Part shown: in pieces, positions 1 to 7,841 of the stretch
Layout of the letters: the number at the start of each line of letters is the position of its first letter
Position numbering within the stretch: the stretch's first letter is position 1
Origin: Pseudomonadota bacterium
GTDB lineage: Bacteria > Pseudomonadota > Gammaproteobacteria > Burkholderiales > Burkholderiaceae_C
Length of the DNA stretch: 21,246 nt
NCBI GenBank assembly: GCA_023418355.1
Contig: JAEZZU010000373.1
Coordinates: 1-21,246, forward strand
Reading direction: 5' to 3'
The notes under the pieces: generated by a model
What the model was told of the DNA's origin: nothing
What the model saw: only the letters and a program-made list of their open reading frames with translations
Databases searched by the model: none
Made by a program: the position numbers and the translations under genes

Positions 1-217
1 CCACCATCACCGGCTTGCGCAGCAGCAGCGAAGGCAGCGCACAGCACAAGCCAATACCCCAGCCCAGTGCCCACATCCAGGAGCTGATCTGCGCGGCGCT
101 GGCACCAAAGGCCTGTGCTGCCTGAAAGACCAGCGCCACCGAGCTGGTCACGCCGACCAGCATCGCCACAAAACCAGCGCTGAGTGCGGACAGGCTGAAG
201 TCTTTGAAAAACTGCAT
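1..217 (-). CDS. benE: BenE-family benzoate/H+ symporter, 5' part only
   Basis: The minus strand carries an open frame from the ATG at 217-215 to the window edge (72 codons), so only the N-terminus is present. It reads MQFFKDFSLSALSAGFVAML and continues with TSSVALVFQAA and QISSWMWALGWGIG. The pattern of an N-terminal SLSALSAGFVA helix, TSS..LVFQAA and QISSW.WALG is typical of the BenE family of inner-membrane aromatic-acid/proton symporters. Two hydrophobic helices are visible in this fragment. The gene reads away from gshA in the same direction, with a gap of 208 bases that holds a repeat element, so it is probably a separate transcript. A CACAAT sequence ends 8 nt before the ATG, but no good -35 or Shine-Dalgarno sequence is visible. 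The family assignment rests on remembered N-terminal motifs. The substrate is not shown by the sequence. Confidence 0.75.
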   Translation of the reverse strand, partial: MQFFKDFSLSALSAGFVAMLVGVTSSVALVFQAAQAFGASAAQISSWMWALGWGIGLCCALPSLLLRKPVMV

Positions 218-326
218 AGCTGCACATTGTGCGGACCACAGCCAGTCAGCGCCACTGCAGAATTGGTCTGCATCTTCAGCGCCACAAAAAAGCGCGGGGC
301 TTGCACCACGCGCTTCATTAAAAACA

Positions 327-406
327 AGAGCTGCTTGCGCTGGTATTTATTGGATTTCAGATAGCTTTCTATTTGAAACGCAATGTTTATAAGCGCTAGC
401 AGCTAT
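327..406 (-). repeat. 80-base MITE-like intergenic repeat, copy 1
   Basis: This copy lies 19 bases behind the gshA stop codon. Its plus-strand left end is AGAGCTGC and its right end is AGCGCTAGCAGCTAT. It aligns over exactly 80 bases, without gaps, with 8426-8505; my hand alignment gives 53 of 80 identities, concentrated at the two ends and in a TGAAACGC block at about base 48 of the element. The ends are imperfect inverted repeats of each other. The flanks are A-rich on the left (TTAAAAAC) and T-rich on the right (ATTTTTAA), so either strand reads as inverted repeat followed by T-run. That would suit a bidirectional terminator. I see no transposase. Apart from this element, bases 218-425 show nothing recognisable. 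Confidence 0.7.
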
Positions 407-425
407 ATTTTTAAGAGTAAATGAT

Positions 426-1727
426 TTACTCGTAGACCTCTGCCTCGGGGTTGGTGGCTTCCAGCTCGTAGCTGGCAGCCAGCATGGCCAGTCGTGCAAT
501 CACGCCGTACATGTAGAAGCGGTTGGGTGCGCTGGCACCGGGGTTCATGCCGGGCTGGGGCATGTGGTTGCTGTGCGCAAAGGCCAGAGGCACATAGCTG
601 GAGCCGGGGGCGTTCAGATTCTCGTCCGTGCCGCGCTCGGGGTGCATGCGGTAGAAACCGCCGACCACATAGCGGTCCAGCGTATAGACCACGGGCTCCG
701 CCACGGCGTCGTGCATGCGCTCGGAAGTCAGCACGCCTTCCTGGATGATGACGTCGTGCACCATCTGGCCGTCCTTGATGACGCTCATCTTGTTACGCGC
801 CTTCTTGGTCAGCTCTTCCAGCTCCTTGGCGTCACGCACGGTCATCACGCCCATGCCGTAAGTGCCGTTGTCGGCCTTGACGATGGCAAAGGGCTTGTCC
901 TTGATGCCGTATTCCTTGTACTTGCGGCGCACCTTGGTCAGCAGCGCATCGACCTGCGCGGCCAGATCGCCCATGCCTGCGGTGGAGCCTTCGGAGAAGT
1001 CCAGACCTTCGGCCTTGGCAAACAGGGGGTGGATCAGCCAGTGGTCAATGCCCAGCAGCTTGCCGAAGCGCTTGGCCACTTCTTCATAGCTCTGAAAGTG
1101 GCGGCTCTTGCGGCGCGTACACCAGCCTGCATGCACGGGAGGCAGCAGGTATTGCTCGTACAGCTCTTCCAGAATGCCGGGCACGCCAGCAGACAGGTCG
1201 TTGTTGAGCAGGATGGTGCAGGGGTCGAAGTGCTTCAGGCCGATGCGGCGCTTGGTGCGCAGCACGGGTTCAAGCAGCACGGTTTCGCCGTTGGGCAGCT
1301 TCAGTTCCGTGGGCTTTTTGATGTCTGGGCTGATCGAGCCCAGACGCGTGTTCAAGCCCGCCATCTTGAAGATGCGCTGCAGCTGGGCCAGATTGCTCAG
1401 GTACGAGGGGTTGCGGTTGTGGTTCTCCGGAATGATCAGGAGATTGCGCGCCTCAGGGCAGATTTTTTCAATGGCCGCCATGGTGGCCTGCACGGCCAGA
1501 GGAAGCATCTGGTCGGTCAGGTTGTTCCAGTTCCCAGGGAACAGGTTGGTATCCACAGGCGCCAGCTTGAAACCCGAGTTGCGAATGTCTACCGAGCTGT
1601 AAAAGGGCGGCGTGTGCTCCATCCACTCCAGACGGAACCAGCGCTCAATGGCTGGCATGGAGTCGATGATGCGCTGCTCTAGCTCATTGATCGGGCCAGT
1701 CAAAGCGGTGATGAGATGTGGAACCAT
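426..1727 (-). CDS. gshA: Glutamate-cysteine ligase, Acidithiobacillus type
   Basis: This 433-residue protein matches the proteobacterial GshA family first described from Acidithiobacillus ferrooxidans (TIGR02049-type), unrelated in sequence to the 518-residue E. coli enzyme. It makes gamma-glutamylcysteine from glutamate, cysteine and ATP, the first step of glutathione synthesis, in the cytosol. Recognisable stretches are IERWFRLEWMEHTPPFYSSV and FKLAPVDTNLFPGNWNNL near the N-terminus, and the late segment FAIVKADNGTYGMGVMTV, which resembles an ATP-grasp nucleotide-binding strand. The ATG at 1727 has GAGGA five bases ahead. A gshB gene, often next to gshA in beta-proteobacteria, is not seen here: the next gene downstream is the BenE-type transporter. 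A CCTACAAT motif about 30 bases upstream may be its -10 element. An 80-base repeat follows the stop codon. Confidence 0.9.
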   Translation of the reverse strand: MVPHLITALTGPINELEQRIIDSMPAIERWFRLEWMEHTPPFYSSVDIRNSGFKLAPVDTNLFPGNWNNLTDQMLPLAVQATMAAIEKICPEARNLLIIPENHNRNPSYLSNLAQLQRIFKMAGLNTRLGSISPDIKKPTELKLPNGETVLLEPVLRTKRRIGLKHFDPCTILLNNDLSAGVPGILEELYEQYLLPPVHAGWCTRRKSRHFQSYEEVAKRFGKLLGIDHWLIHPLFAKAEGLDFSEGSTAGMGDLAAQVDALLTKVRRKYKEYGIKDKPFAIVKADNGTYGMGVMTVRDAKELEELTKKARNKMSVIKDGQMVHDVIIQEGVLTSERMHDAVAEPVVYTLDRYVVGGFYRMHPERGTDENLNAPGSSYVPLAFAHSNHMPQPGMNPGASAPNRFYMYGVIARLAMLAASYELEATNPEAEVYE

Positions 1728-1756
1728 TTATGTCCTCAAACGACGGTGGTTGTGTA

Positions 1757-1762
1757 ATTGTA
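1757..1762 (-). promoter_or_regulatory. Candidate -10 element of gshA
   Basis: Read on the minus strand this is TACAAT, preceded by CC, which is five of six matches to the sigma-70 -10 consensus. It lies 29 bases ahead of the gshA ATG. The -35 position (TACTTA at 17-bp spacing) is a poor match. The same CCTACAAT string occurs ahead of pgk and purB. A perfect 10-base palindrome, TAAGTACTTA (1780-1789), overlaps the -35 position and could be a binding site, though this is inference. Confidence 0.4.
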
Positions 1763-1822
1763 GGGAGTTGCAGCCGAATTAAGTACTTACCCTTATCCCT
1801 CGAATCATACGCATGCGCTAGC

Positions 1823-3289
1823 TCAGCGCCTCCAGAATGCCGGAGTAAGCAGAGCAATAAAGCTCAAAATCTCCAGTCGCCCCAGCAGCATGCCTAGCGT
1901 GCACACCCAGATTTGAAAGTCCGTGAGCACCGCATACGTGGAGGCTGGCCCCACGGCCCCAAGCCCCGGCCCCACGCAGTGCACACTCGCAATCACCGCA
2001 GAAACGGCGGTAATGGGATCCAGGTCTGTGAGCATCAGCACCATGCTGAGCAGCACGATCGTGCCGCCATACACGAGCATATAGGCCAAAACCGCAAAGA
2101 TCATGCGGTTATCCACAACGCGCGTTCCCAATACAACGGGTTGTACCGCGCGCGGGTGCACAAGCCGTGTCAGTTCACGCCGCGCCTGACTGAACAAAAT
2201 CAGCATACGCATCATCTTGATGCCGCCGCCGGTCGAGCCCGCACTGGTGGCCATGCCCGAGAGAATCAGCATGAACACCGGAGCAAACACCGGCCAGGTC
2301 AGATAGTCCGTCGTCGCAAAGCCGGTGGTGGTCGCAACGGAGACAGCGTTGAACATGCCGTAACGCAGTGCATCGAGCCAGTCATAGACGCCCTTGAACC
2401 ACAGCAGCACAGACACCAGCAGCCCGCCACAGAGCAAAACGCCCACGGTGGCACGCATTTCCGGATCGTGCCAGAAGCCGCGCCAGTGGCCTTTTCGCAT
2501 GGCCACGAAGTACAGCGCGAAATTGCAGCTGGCCGCCACCATGAAGATAAAAGCAATACCTTCCAGCAAAGGCGACCGAAAGTAGCCAAAACTGGTGTCG
2601 TGCGGTGAAAGACCGCCCAGGCTCACCGTGGTGAACATGTGCATCATGGCCTCCAGCGGCGGCATGCCCGCCAGCCAGAAAGCGGCAAAGCAGCTCACGG
2701 AGAACACGGCATACACGCCCCACAGCCCCTTGGCCGTACTGGTGATGCGCGGCGTGAGTTTGGTGTCCTTGACCGGGCCAGCCGCCTCGGCACGGAACAG
2801 CTGGCTGCCCCCCACCCCCAGCAGCGGCATGATGGCCACGGCCAGAATCAGGATCCCCATGCCGCCCAGCCACTGCAAAAAGGTGCGCCAGATGTGCAGA
2901 GAGATAGGCAAAGCATCCAGATTGCGCAGCACGGAAGCGCCCGAAGTCGTCAGCCCCGAGACAGCTTCAAAGTACGCATGGGTGAAAGACAGATGGGCAC
3001 CCTGCAGGTGGTAGACCAGCATCATGGGCAAGGCCGCGCTCAGCGGCAGGCATACCCAGACCAGCGTGACCAGAATCACGCCATGGCGCGGGTGCAGCTC
3101 CTGCTTGTGCTGGCGCATCAGCAGCCACAGCAGCAGGCCCACCATCATGGTGGTGAGCATGGCGGCGGGCCAGGCCTGCCAGACGCCGTCCTGCACGAAC
3201 CAGGACACGGCCAGCGGCACCGACATGCTGCAGGCGAAAAACACCAGCAGCACACCAAGCACTCGCAGCACCGGAAACAGATCACGCAT
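1823..3289 (-). CDS. trkH: Trk potassium uptake, membrane subunit TrkH
   Basis: TrkH forms the K+-translocating channel of the Trk system in the inner membrane and is gated by the NAD(H)-binding TrkA ring encoded next to it. The start chosen, at 3289, gives 488 residues (E. coli TrkH is 483) beginning MRDLFPVLRVLG. An earlier in-frame start at 3325 would lie inside trkA. The four selectivity-filter loops of the TrkH/KtrB family can be seen in order: SGLTTSGASV, TTVSLGGLSP, ATTTGFATTD and CVGPGLGAVG, between many hydrophobic helices. The gap to the trkA stop is 19 bases with GGAG ten bases before the ATG, so the two genes are almost certainly co-transcribed. No terminator with a T-run follows the stop codon, only a GCTAGCG heptamer. 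Confidence 0.95.
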   Translation of the reverse strand: MRDLFPVLRVLGVLLVFFACSMSVPLAVSWFVQDGVWQAWPAAMLTTMMVGLLLWLLMRQHKQELHPRHGVILVTLVWVCLPLSAALPMMLVYHLQGAHLSFTHAYFEAVSGLTTSGASVLRNLDALPISLHIWRTFLQWLGGMGILILAVAIMPLLGVGGSQLFRAEAAGPVKDTKLTPRITSTAKGLWGVYAVFSVSCFAAFWLAGMPPLEAMMHMFTTVSLGGLSPHDTSFGYFRSPLLEGIAFIFMVAASCNFALYFVAMRKGHWRGFWHDPEMRATVGVLLCGGLLVSVLLWFKGVYDWLDALRYGMFNAVSVATTTGFATTDYLTWPVFAPVFMLILSGMATSAGSTGGGIKMMRMLILFSQARRELTRLVHPRAVQPVVLGTRVVDNRMIFAVLAYMLVYGGTIVLLSMVLMLTDLDPITAVSAVIASVHCVGPGLGAVGPASTYAVLTDFQIWVCTLGMLLGRLEILSFIALLTPAFWRR

Positions 3290-3308
3290 GGATGACAGAC
3301 TCCAGCAT

Positions 3309-4766
3309 TCAGAAGAAAGTTGCACTCACGCGGAACAGACGTTCCACCTCCTGCACCAGACGCTTGTTGGGCAGGAAGAACACCACGTGGTCATTGCTCT
3401 CAATCACGGTGTGCGAGCGCGGGATGATGACCTCCGGCTCCACCCCTTCGCTTTGCGCGCGAATGTCCTCGGTATCGGGCAGTCCGCGCACGATCAGGCC
3501 GATATGCACTTCGGGCGGGAGCTTGAGCTCGCTGACCTTGCGCCCCACCACCTTGGAGCTGCGCCGGTCACCCCGCGCCACGATCTCCAGCGCCTCCGCC
3601 ACCCCCCGGCGCAGGCTGTGCACGGCCTGCACATCGCCCTTGCGCACATGGGCCAGAAACTCGCCCAGCATGGCCTGCGCAGGCGAGAGCGCAATGTCGA
3701 TCTGCGTGCCGTGCATCAGGTCCGCATAGCTGCGGCGGTTGATCAGCGCCAGCACGCGGCTGGCACCCATGCGCTTGGCCAGCAGGCTGGCCATGATGTT
3801 GTTTTCGTCATCGTCCGTGAGCGCGAGGAACAGATCAGTCTCGTCCACGTTCTCATCGGCAAACAGGTCTTCGTCCGTCGGGTTGCCGTGCAGCACCAGC
3901 ACCTCAGGCGGCAAAGCAGCGGCCAGTTCTTCGCAGCGCCGCGCTTCGCTTTCAATGATCTTGACGTGAAAGCGCCCGGGCTCTGCCACCAGCGACTGCG
4001 CCAGCTGCAGGCTGACGCGGCTGCCGCCAGAAATCAGAATGCGCCGCACCTGGCGTGACGCCTGGCCCATGCGCAGATGAAAGGCTTCCAGCACCTGACG
4101 CAGATGCTCGCGTGCGGCCAGCACAAAGACCTCGTCGCCCGGCTCGATGCGCGTGGCACCGTCACAGCGCACAAAGCGGTCGGGCTCATCGGCAAAGCGG
4201 CGGTAAATGGCAACGATGCGCAGCCCCAGCTCGGGGTTGTGTACGCGCAGATCGCCAATGCGCATGCCAACGGCAGGGGCGCCCGTGCGCGCCCGCACGG
4301 AAGACAGGCAGGCGCGGCCACCCGCGAATTCGCGCACCTGCAGGGAGTCCGGGTACTCAATGAGCTGGCGGATATAGCGCGTCATGGAAATTTCCGGGCA
4401 CACCACCGCATCCACCGCAAAGCCCTCGGGGCTGAGCAGGCGTGGGTCATGCTCGAATGCCGTGGAACGCACACGCGCCACGCGGGTGGGAATGCCAAAC
4501 GCCATGTGCGCCAGCTTGCAGCACACCAGATTGGTTTCGTCCAGCGCGGCGCAGGCAATCAGCAGGTCGGTATCGGCCGCGCCAGCCTCGGCCAGCACAC
4601 GCACATCGGTGCCATTGCCCACCACGCCACGCAAATCGAAACGATTTTGCAAATCCTCCAGACGCTCGGCGTCCGTGTCTATGACCGTGATGTCGTTGCG
4701 CTCCGAAACCAGGCTCTCGGCCACGCTGTAGCCCACACGGCCTGCTCCCAAAATAATGATCTTCAT
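3309..4766 (-). CDS. trkA: Trk potassium uptake regulatory subunit TrkA
   Basis: TrkA is the cytosolic NAD-binding gating subunit of the Trk K+ uptake system and binds TrkH. The protein has 485 residues (E. coli 458) and is a tandem of two RCK units. The first begins MKIIILGAGRVGYSVAESL with a GxGxxG dinucleotide motif and an acidic residue after the second strand (VIDTD). The second begins near residue 235 as RRILISGGSRVSLQLAQSL, where the glycine motif is looser. Segments between and after these fit RCK_C domains, including GDEVFVLA in the first half and DHVVFFLPNKRLVQEVERLF at the end. The ATG at 4766 is preceded by AAGGA with six bases of spacing. A strong terminator of proA lies only 28 bases upstream, which leaves little room for a separate promoter. 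Confidence 0.95.
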   Translation of the reverse strand: MKIIILGAGRVGYSVAESLVSERNDITVIDTDAERLEDLQNRFDLRGVVGNGTDVRVLAEAGAADTDLLIACAALDETNLVCCKLAHMAFGIPTRVARVRSTAFEHDPRLLSPEGFAVDAVVCPEISMTRYIRQLIEYPDSLQVREFAGGRACLSSVRARTGAPAVGMRIGDLRVHNPELGLRIVAIYRRFADEPDRFVRCDGATRIEPGDEVFVLAAREHLRQVLEAFHLRMGQASRQVRRILISGGSRVSLQLAQSLVAEPGRFHVKIIESEARRCEELAAALPPEVLVLHGNPTDEDLFADENVDETDLFLALTDDDENNIMASLLAKRMGASRVLALINRRSYADLMHGTQIDIALSPAQAMLGEFLAHVRKGDVQAVHSLRRGVAEALEIVARGDRRSSKVVGRKVSELKLPPEVHIGLIVRGLPDTEDIRAQSEGVEPEVIIPRSHTVIESNDHVVFFLPNKRLVQEVERLFRVSATFF

Positions 4767-4794
4767 GCACCGTCCTTGCTGTTGCCGCGCATGC

Positions 4795-4827
4795 CAAAAA
4801 AGAAAAGGCAGCCAGAGGCTGCCTTTT
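4795..4827 (-). terminator. Intrinsic terminator of proA
   Basis: Bases 4803-4813 (AAAAGGCAGCC) and 4817-4827 (GGCTGCCTTTT) form a perfect 11-bp stem around a 3-base loop. On the minus strand the hairpin is followed by C and then six T. It begins 12 bases behind the proA stop codon, so it should end the proA transcript. The plus-strand reading has only TTTTCC, and no plus-strand gene would use it. Confidence 0.85.
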
Positions 4828-4839
4828 CCTTGCTAACGC

Positions 4840-6120
4840 CTAGCTGCGTACATCACCTTCGCCCAGCACCACGTATTTGAGCGAGGTCAGGCCTTCTATG
4901 CCCACCGGACCACGCGCATGGAACTTGTCGGTGCTGATGCCAATTTCTGCGCCCAGCCCGTATTCAAAACCATCGGCAAAGCGCGTGCTGGCATTGACCA
5001 TGACGCTGGAGGAGTCTACTTCGCGCAGGAAGCGCTGTGCGTGCACATGATCGCGCGTGAGGATGGCCTCGGTGTGGCCGCTGGAATACTGGTTGATGTG
5101 GGCAATGGCCTCATCCACCCCATCCACCACCTTCACGCTGATGATGGGGGCCAGGTATTCCTCGCTCCAGTCGGCTTCCGTAGCTTCGGCCAGCTTCAGG
5201 CCATCGACGGCCTTCAGTATCTCCAACGACTCCGGGCAGCCACGCATTTCCACGCCCTTGGCAGCAAACACCTTGCCGATCTCGGGCAGGAAGGCCTGCG
5301 CCACACCACGCGCTACCAGCAGGCTTTCGGTGGCATTGCAGGGGCTGTACTTGTTGGTCTTGGCGTTGTCCGTCACCTTCACGGCCAGCGCAATGTCGCA
5401 GGGATCGTCCACATAGGTGTGGCAGTTGCCGTCCAGGTGCTTGATCACGGGCACCTTGGCCTCGCGGCTGATGCGCTCGATCAGGCTCTTGCCACCGCGG
5501 GGGATGATCACATCCACATAGGCGGGCATGGCAATCAGCTGACCCACGGCTTCGCGGTCCGTGGTCTGCACCAGCTGCACGCCATGGGCGGGCAGACCGG
5601 CTTCCACCAGCGCCTGCTCCACCAGCTTGGCCAGCGCCTTGTTGGACTCAATCGCTTCCGAGCCGCCACGCAGAATGCAGGCATTGCCGCTCTTGATGGA
5701 CAGGCTGGCTGCCTCAATGGTCACATTGGGGCGGCTTTCGAAAATCATGCCGAACACGCCGATGGGCACGCGCATCTGCCCCACGCGGATGCCGCTGGGC
5801 TGCTGCTTCATGCCAATGATTTCGCCAATCACATCGGGCATGTGGGCCAGCTGCTCGCAGCCCTGGGCGCAGGTTTCCAGCACCTTGGGCGTCAGACGCA
5901 GGCGGTCGACCATGGGTGCGGCCAGACCGTTGGCCACGGCACGCTCCAGATCCTTGGCGTTGTCGACCTGCAAAGCCGCTACGTTCTCACGCAGCAGGCG
6001 CGCCAGCGCCAGCAGGGCTTTGCTTTTGGTAGCTGCATTGGCACGCGCCATCTGGGCTGCGGCCACTTTTGCTTGCAAACCCAAGGTTTGCATGTATTCG
6101 GCAATGTTCAGCGCATTCAT
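4840..6120 (-). CDS. proA: Gamma-glutamyl phosphate reductase
   Basis: ProA reduces gamma-glutamyl phosphate to glutamate-5-semialdehyde with NADPH, the second step of proline synthesis, in the cytosol. The start chosen at 6120 gives 426 residues beginning MNALNIAEYMQTLGLQAKVA. A GTG at 6174 would add 18 residues that do not look like the family. Family landmarks are GVFGMIFESRPNVT (cofactor-binding start of the aldehyde-dehydrogenase fold), SGNACILRGGSEA, YVDVIIPRGGK, HLDGNCHTYVD, the SPCNATESLLV block with the likely nucleophile Cys261, and ARGPVGIEGLTSLKYVVLG near the end. No strong Shine-Dalgarno sequence precedes the ATG. proB, its usual functional partner, is not in the window. The gene diverges from a small plus-strand gene with 97 bases between starts, and ends at a strong terminator. 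Confidence 0.95.
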   Translation of the reverse strand: MNALNIAEYMQTLGLQAKVAAAQMARANAATKSKALLALARLLRENVAALQVDNAKDLERAVANGLAAPMVDRLRLTPKVLETCAQGCEQLAHMPDVIGEIIGMKQQPSGIRVGQMRVPIGVFGMIFESRPNVTIEAASLSIKSGNACILRGGSEAIESNKALAKLVEQALVEAGLPAHGVQLVQTTDREAVGQLIAMPAYVDVIIPRGGKSLIERISREAKVPVIKHLDGNCHTYVDDPCDIALAVKVTDNAKTNKYSPCNATESLLVARGVAQAFLPEIGKVFAAKGVEMRGCPESLEILKAVDGLKLAEATEADWSEEYLAPIISVKVVDGVDEAIAHINQYSSGHTEAILTRDHVHAQRFLREVDSSSVMVNASTRFADGFEYGLGAEIGISTDKFHARGPVGIEGLTSLKYVVLGEGDVRS

Positions 6121-6217
6121 GCCGTGATTTTGACCGAGAAGCAGGGTGCCTGCTATGGCTCTTCGCAGCGCCACCTTCTACACTGCGCCTACAAGCCATT
6201 TGAATTGGAGGTTGGAT

Positions 6218-6511
6218 ATGACTGCTCACGCCCAGGCACTGCTGCAATGGCAAGCGCTGCAAGACGCTGTATTGCGTTTTGAGGACGGCACGCTCTCCGC
6301 CTCAGCCCTGAATGAACAGGCGCGCGCTTCGCAGGCGCTGTTGACGGCCCTGCCCGAACGCTATGGCCCGGTATTGCTGCAGCTGCTCGACCGCATCGAG
6401 TCCAGCGCACTGTTTACGGAAGAAAGCTGCTCCTTCAGCCAGACCGATATCCGGCAGCACCTGCAGACCTGGCTGGACAAGGCACGCGAAGTGCTGGAAC
6501 AAAAACAATAG
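6218..6511 (+). CDS. Small conserved-looking protein of unknown function
   Basis: I do not recognise this 97-residue protein. It begins MTAHAQALLQWQALQDAVLR and looks wholly helical and soluble, with no membrane segment, signal peptide or cysteine-rich motif except one CSF; it ends in a charged helix rich in Lys, Glu and Gln. The ATG at 6218 has GGAGG six bases ahead, a much better start than an in-frame ATG at 6146, which would overlap the proA leader. Codon use resembles its neighbours, which argues for a real gene although it is the only plus-strand gene in the first 14 kb. It diverges from proA and converges on pgk. A perfect 11-bp inverted repeat begins at the last base of its stop codon. 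Confidence 0.75.
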   Translation: MTAHAQALLQWQALQDAVLRFEDGTLSASALNEQARASQALLTALPERYGPVLLQLLDRIESSALFTEESCSFSQTDIRQHLQTWLDKAREVLEQKQ

Positions 6512-6543
6512 CGGCTAGCGTCCATGCATTGAACGCTAGCCGC
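6511..6543. terminator. Perfect inverted repeat between convergent genes
   Basis: GCGGCTAGCGT (6511-6521) and ACGCTAGCCGC (6533-6543) form a perfect 11-bp stem with an 11-base loop that itself contains ATGCAT. It lies between the stop codons of the plus-strand small gene and minus-strand pgk, where a bidirectional terminator is expected. Neither strand has a T-run directly behind the stem, so intrinsic termination would be weak. The stem contains the CGCTAGC heptamer also found in the two 80-base repeats, so it may be a decayed relative. Confidence 0.5.
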
Positions 6544-6572
6544 CACTCAGAAGCTGAATCCAGAATCAGCGT

Positions 6573-7766
6573 TTAGCCATTGGCGCGCTTTTGCAGGATT
6601 TCGAAGGCAGGCAGGGTCTTGCCTTCCAGCACTTCCAGGAAGGCACCGCCGCCGGTGGAGATATAGCCCACCTTGTCTTCAATGCCGTACTTGGCAATCG
6701 CGGCCAGCGTGTCACCACCACCTGCAATGCTGAATGCTGAAGATTCAGCAATCGCCGCCGCAATGGTCTTGGTGCCGTTGGCGAATTGGTCAAACTCAAA
6801 CACGCCCACGGGGCCGTTCCAGACGATGGTGCCCGCCTTCTTCAGCTGCTCGGCCAGCTTGGCAGCGGTTTCAGGGCCGATGTCCAAAATCATGTCGTCG
6901 TCTTCGACTTCCGTGGCCTTCTTCACGGTGGCAGGTGCGTCCGCCGCAAAAGCCTTGGCCGTCACCACATCGGTGGGCACGGGCACATCGGCACCGCGTG
7001 CAGCCATGGCGTCGATCACGGCCTTGGCTTCGCCCACCAGATCAGGCTCTGCCAAAGACTTGCCGATCTTCAGGCCCGCAGCCAGCATGAAGGTGTTGGC
7101 AATGCCGCCGCCCACGATCAGCTGGTCCACGTTCTTGGACAGGGCTTGCAAAATGGTCAGCTTGGTCGAAACCTTGGAGCCCGCCACGATGGCTGCCAGC
7201 GGACGCTTGGGGTTGGCCAGCGCCTTGGTGATGGCATCAATCTCGGCCGACAGCAAGGGGCCAGCGCAGGCGATGGGCGCGAACTGTGTAATGCCGTAGG
7301 TCGTGCCTTCAGCGCGGTGGGCCGTGCCAAAGGCGTCGTGCACAAAGATGTCGCACAGGGCAGCCAGCTTCTTGGCCAGCTCTTCCTTGTTCTTCTTCTC
7401 GCCCACGTTCACGCGGCAGTTTTCCAGCAGCACGACCTGGCCGGGCTGCACCTGAACACCATCGACCCAGTTGGCCACCAGCGGCACTTCGCGGCCCAGC
7501 AGCTCGGACAGGCGCTTGGCCACGGGAGCCAGCGAGTCTGCAGGCTTGAATTCACCTTCCGTAGGGCGGCCCAGGTGGCTGGTCACCATCACGGCGGCAC
7601 CGGCCTTGAGCGCCATCTCGATGGCAGGCACGGAGGCACGCACGCGGGTGTCTTCGGTGATTTCACCGGCATCGTTCAGCGGCACGTTCAGGTCGGCACG
7701 AATAAAAACGCGCTGGCCCTGGACTTTGCCCTGGGCGCACAGGTCGGAGAAGCGGATGATGTTCAT
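6573..7766 (-). CDS. pgk: Phosphoglycerate kinase
   Basis: Pgk transfers a phosphate between 1,3-bisphosphoglycerate and ADP in glycolysis, reversibly, in the cytosol. The start at 7766 gives 397 residues (E. coli 387) beginning MNIIRFSDLCAQGKVQGQRV, with GAAGG eight bases ahead. An upstream TTG at 7781 would add five residues. Family landmarks in order are VFIRADLNVPL, VMVTSHLGRPT, the AGSKVSTKL and GGGIANTFM region, the nucleotide-binding GPVGVFE segment, and the C-terminal GGGDT and STGGGAFLEVLEGKTLP. It lies 75 bases behind yaeQ on the same strand. A CCTACAAT box in that gap gives it a likely promoter of its own. Confidence 0.97.
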   Translation of the reverse strand: MNIIRFSDLCAQGKVQGQRVFIRADLNVPLNDAGEITEDTRVRASVPAIEMALKAGAAVMVTSHLGRPTEGEFKPADSLAPVAKRLSELLGREVPLVANWVDGVQVQPGQVVLLENCRVNVGEKKNKEELAKKLAALCDIFVHDAFGTAHRAEGTTYGITQFAPIACAGPLLSAEIDAITKALANPKRPLAAIVAGSKVSTKLTILQALSKNVDQLIVGGGIANTFMLAAGLKIGKSLAEPDLVGEAKAVIDAMAARGADVPVPTDVVTAKAFAADAPATVKKATEVEDDDMILDIGPETAAKLAEQLKKAGTIVWNGPVGVFEFDQFANGTKTIAAAIAESSAFSIAGGGDTLAAIAKYGIEDKVGYISTGGGAFLEVLEGKTLPAFEILQKRANG

Positions 7767-7811
7767 GGCGTCAGCCTTCAAGTCTTATAGAAGTGTGAAA
7801 AACTGGGACGC

Positions 7812-7817
7812 ATTGTA
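7812..7817 (-). promoter_or_regulatory. Candidate -10 element of pgk
   Basis: The minus strand reads CCTACAAT here, with TACAAT matching the -10 consensus at five of six bases. A start about seven bases on would give a leader of roughly 40 nt that contains the GAAGG ribosome site. The -35 position is weak and falls in the hairpin at 7822-7841. A second possible -10, TATAAG (7784-7789), would give a leader of only about 11 nt and is less likely. Confidence 0.4.
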
Positions 7818-7821
7818 GGCG

Positions 7822-7841
7822 GCGTGCTGTTTGGAGCACGC
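7822..7841 (-). terminator. Hairpin abutting the yaeQ stop codon
   Basis: GCGTGCT (7822-7828) and AGCACGC (7835-7841) pair perfectly over 7 bp with a 6-base loop. The right arm touches the yaeQ stop codon directly. On the minus strand no T-run follows, so this is a weak or factor-dependent end at best. On the plus strand TTATTT follows but no gene needs it. It may limit read-through from yaeQ into pgk or block 3' exonucleases. Confidence 0.35.

Noticed and set aside
204..392. 62-codon plus-strand frame in the gap between benE and gshA
   Set aside because: It overlaps the benE start antisense and runs into the repeat element. There is no ribosome site or recognisable feature.
3290..3325. Longer trkH start at 3325
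   Set aside because: It would lie inside trkA and add 12 residues unlike the family. The ATG at 3289 has GGAG ahead and gives the usual length.
4918..6282. A 454-codon plus-strand frame opposite proA
   Set aside because: Antisense shadow of a well-identified gene. No ribosome site or domain, and composition dominated by His, Gly and Gln.
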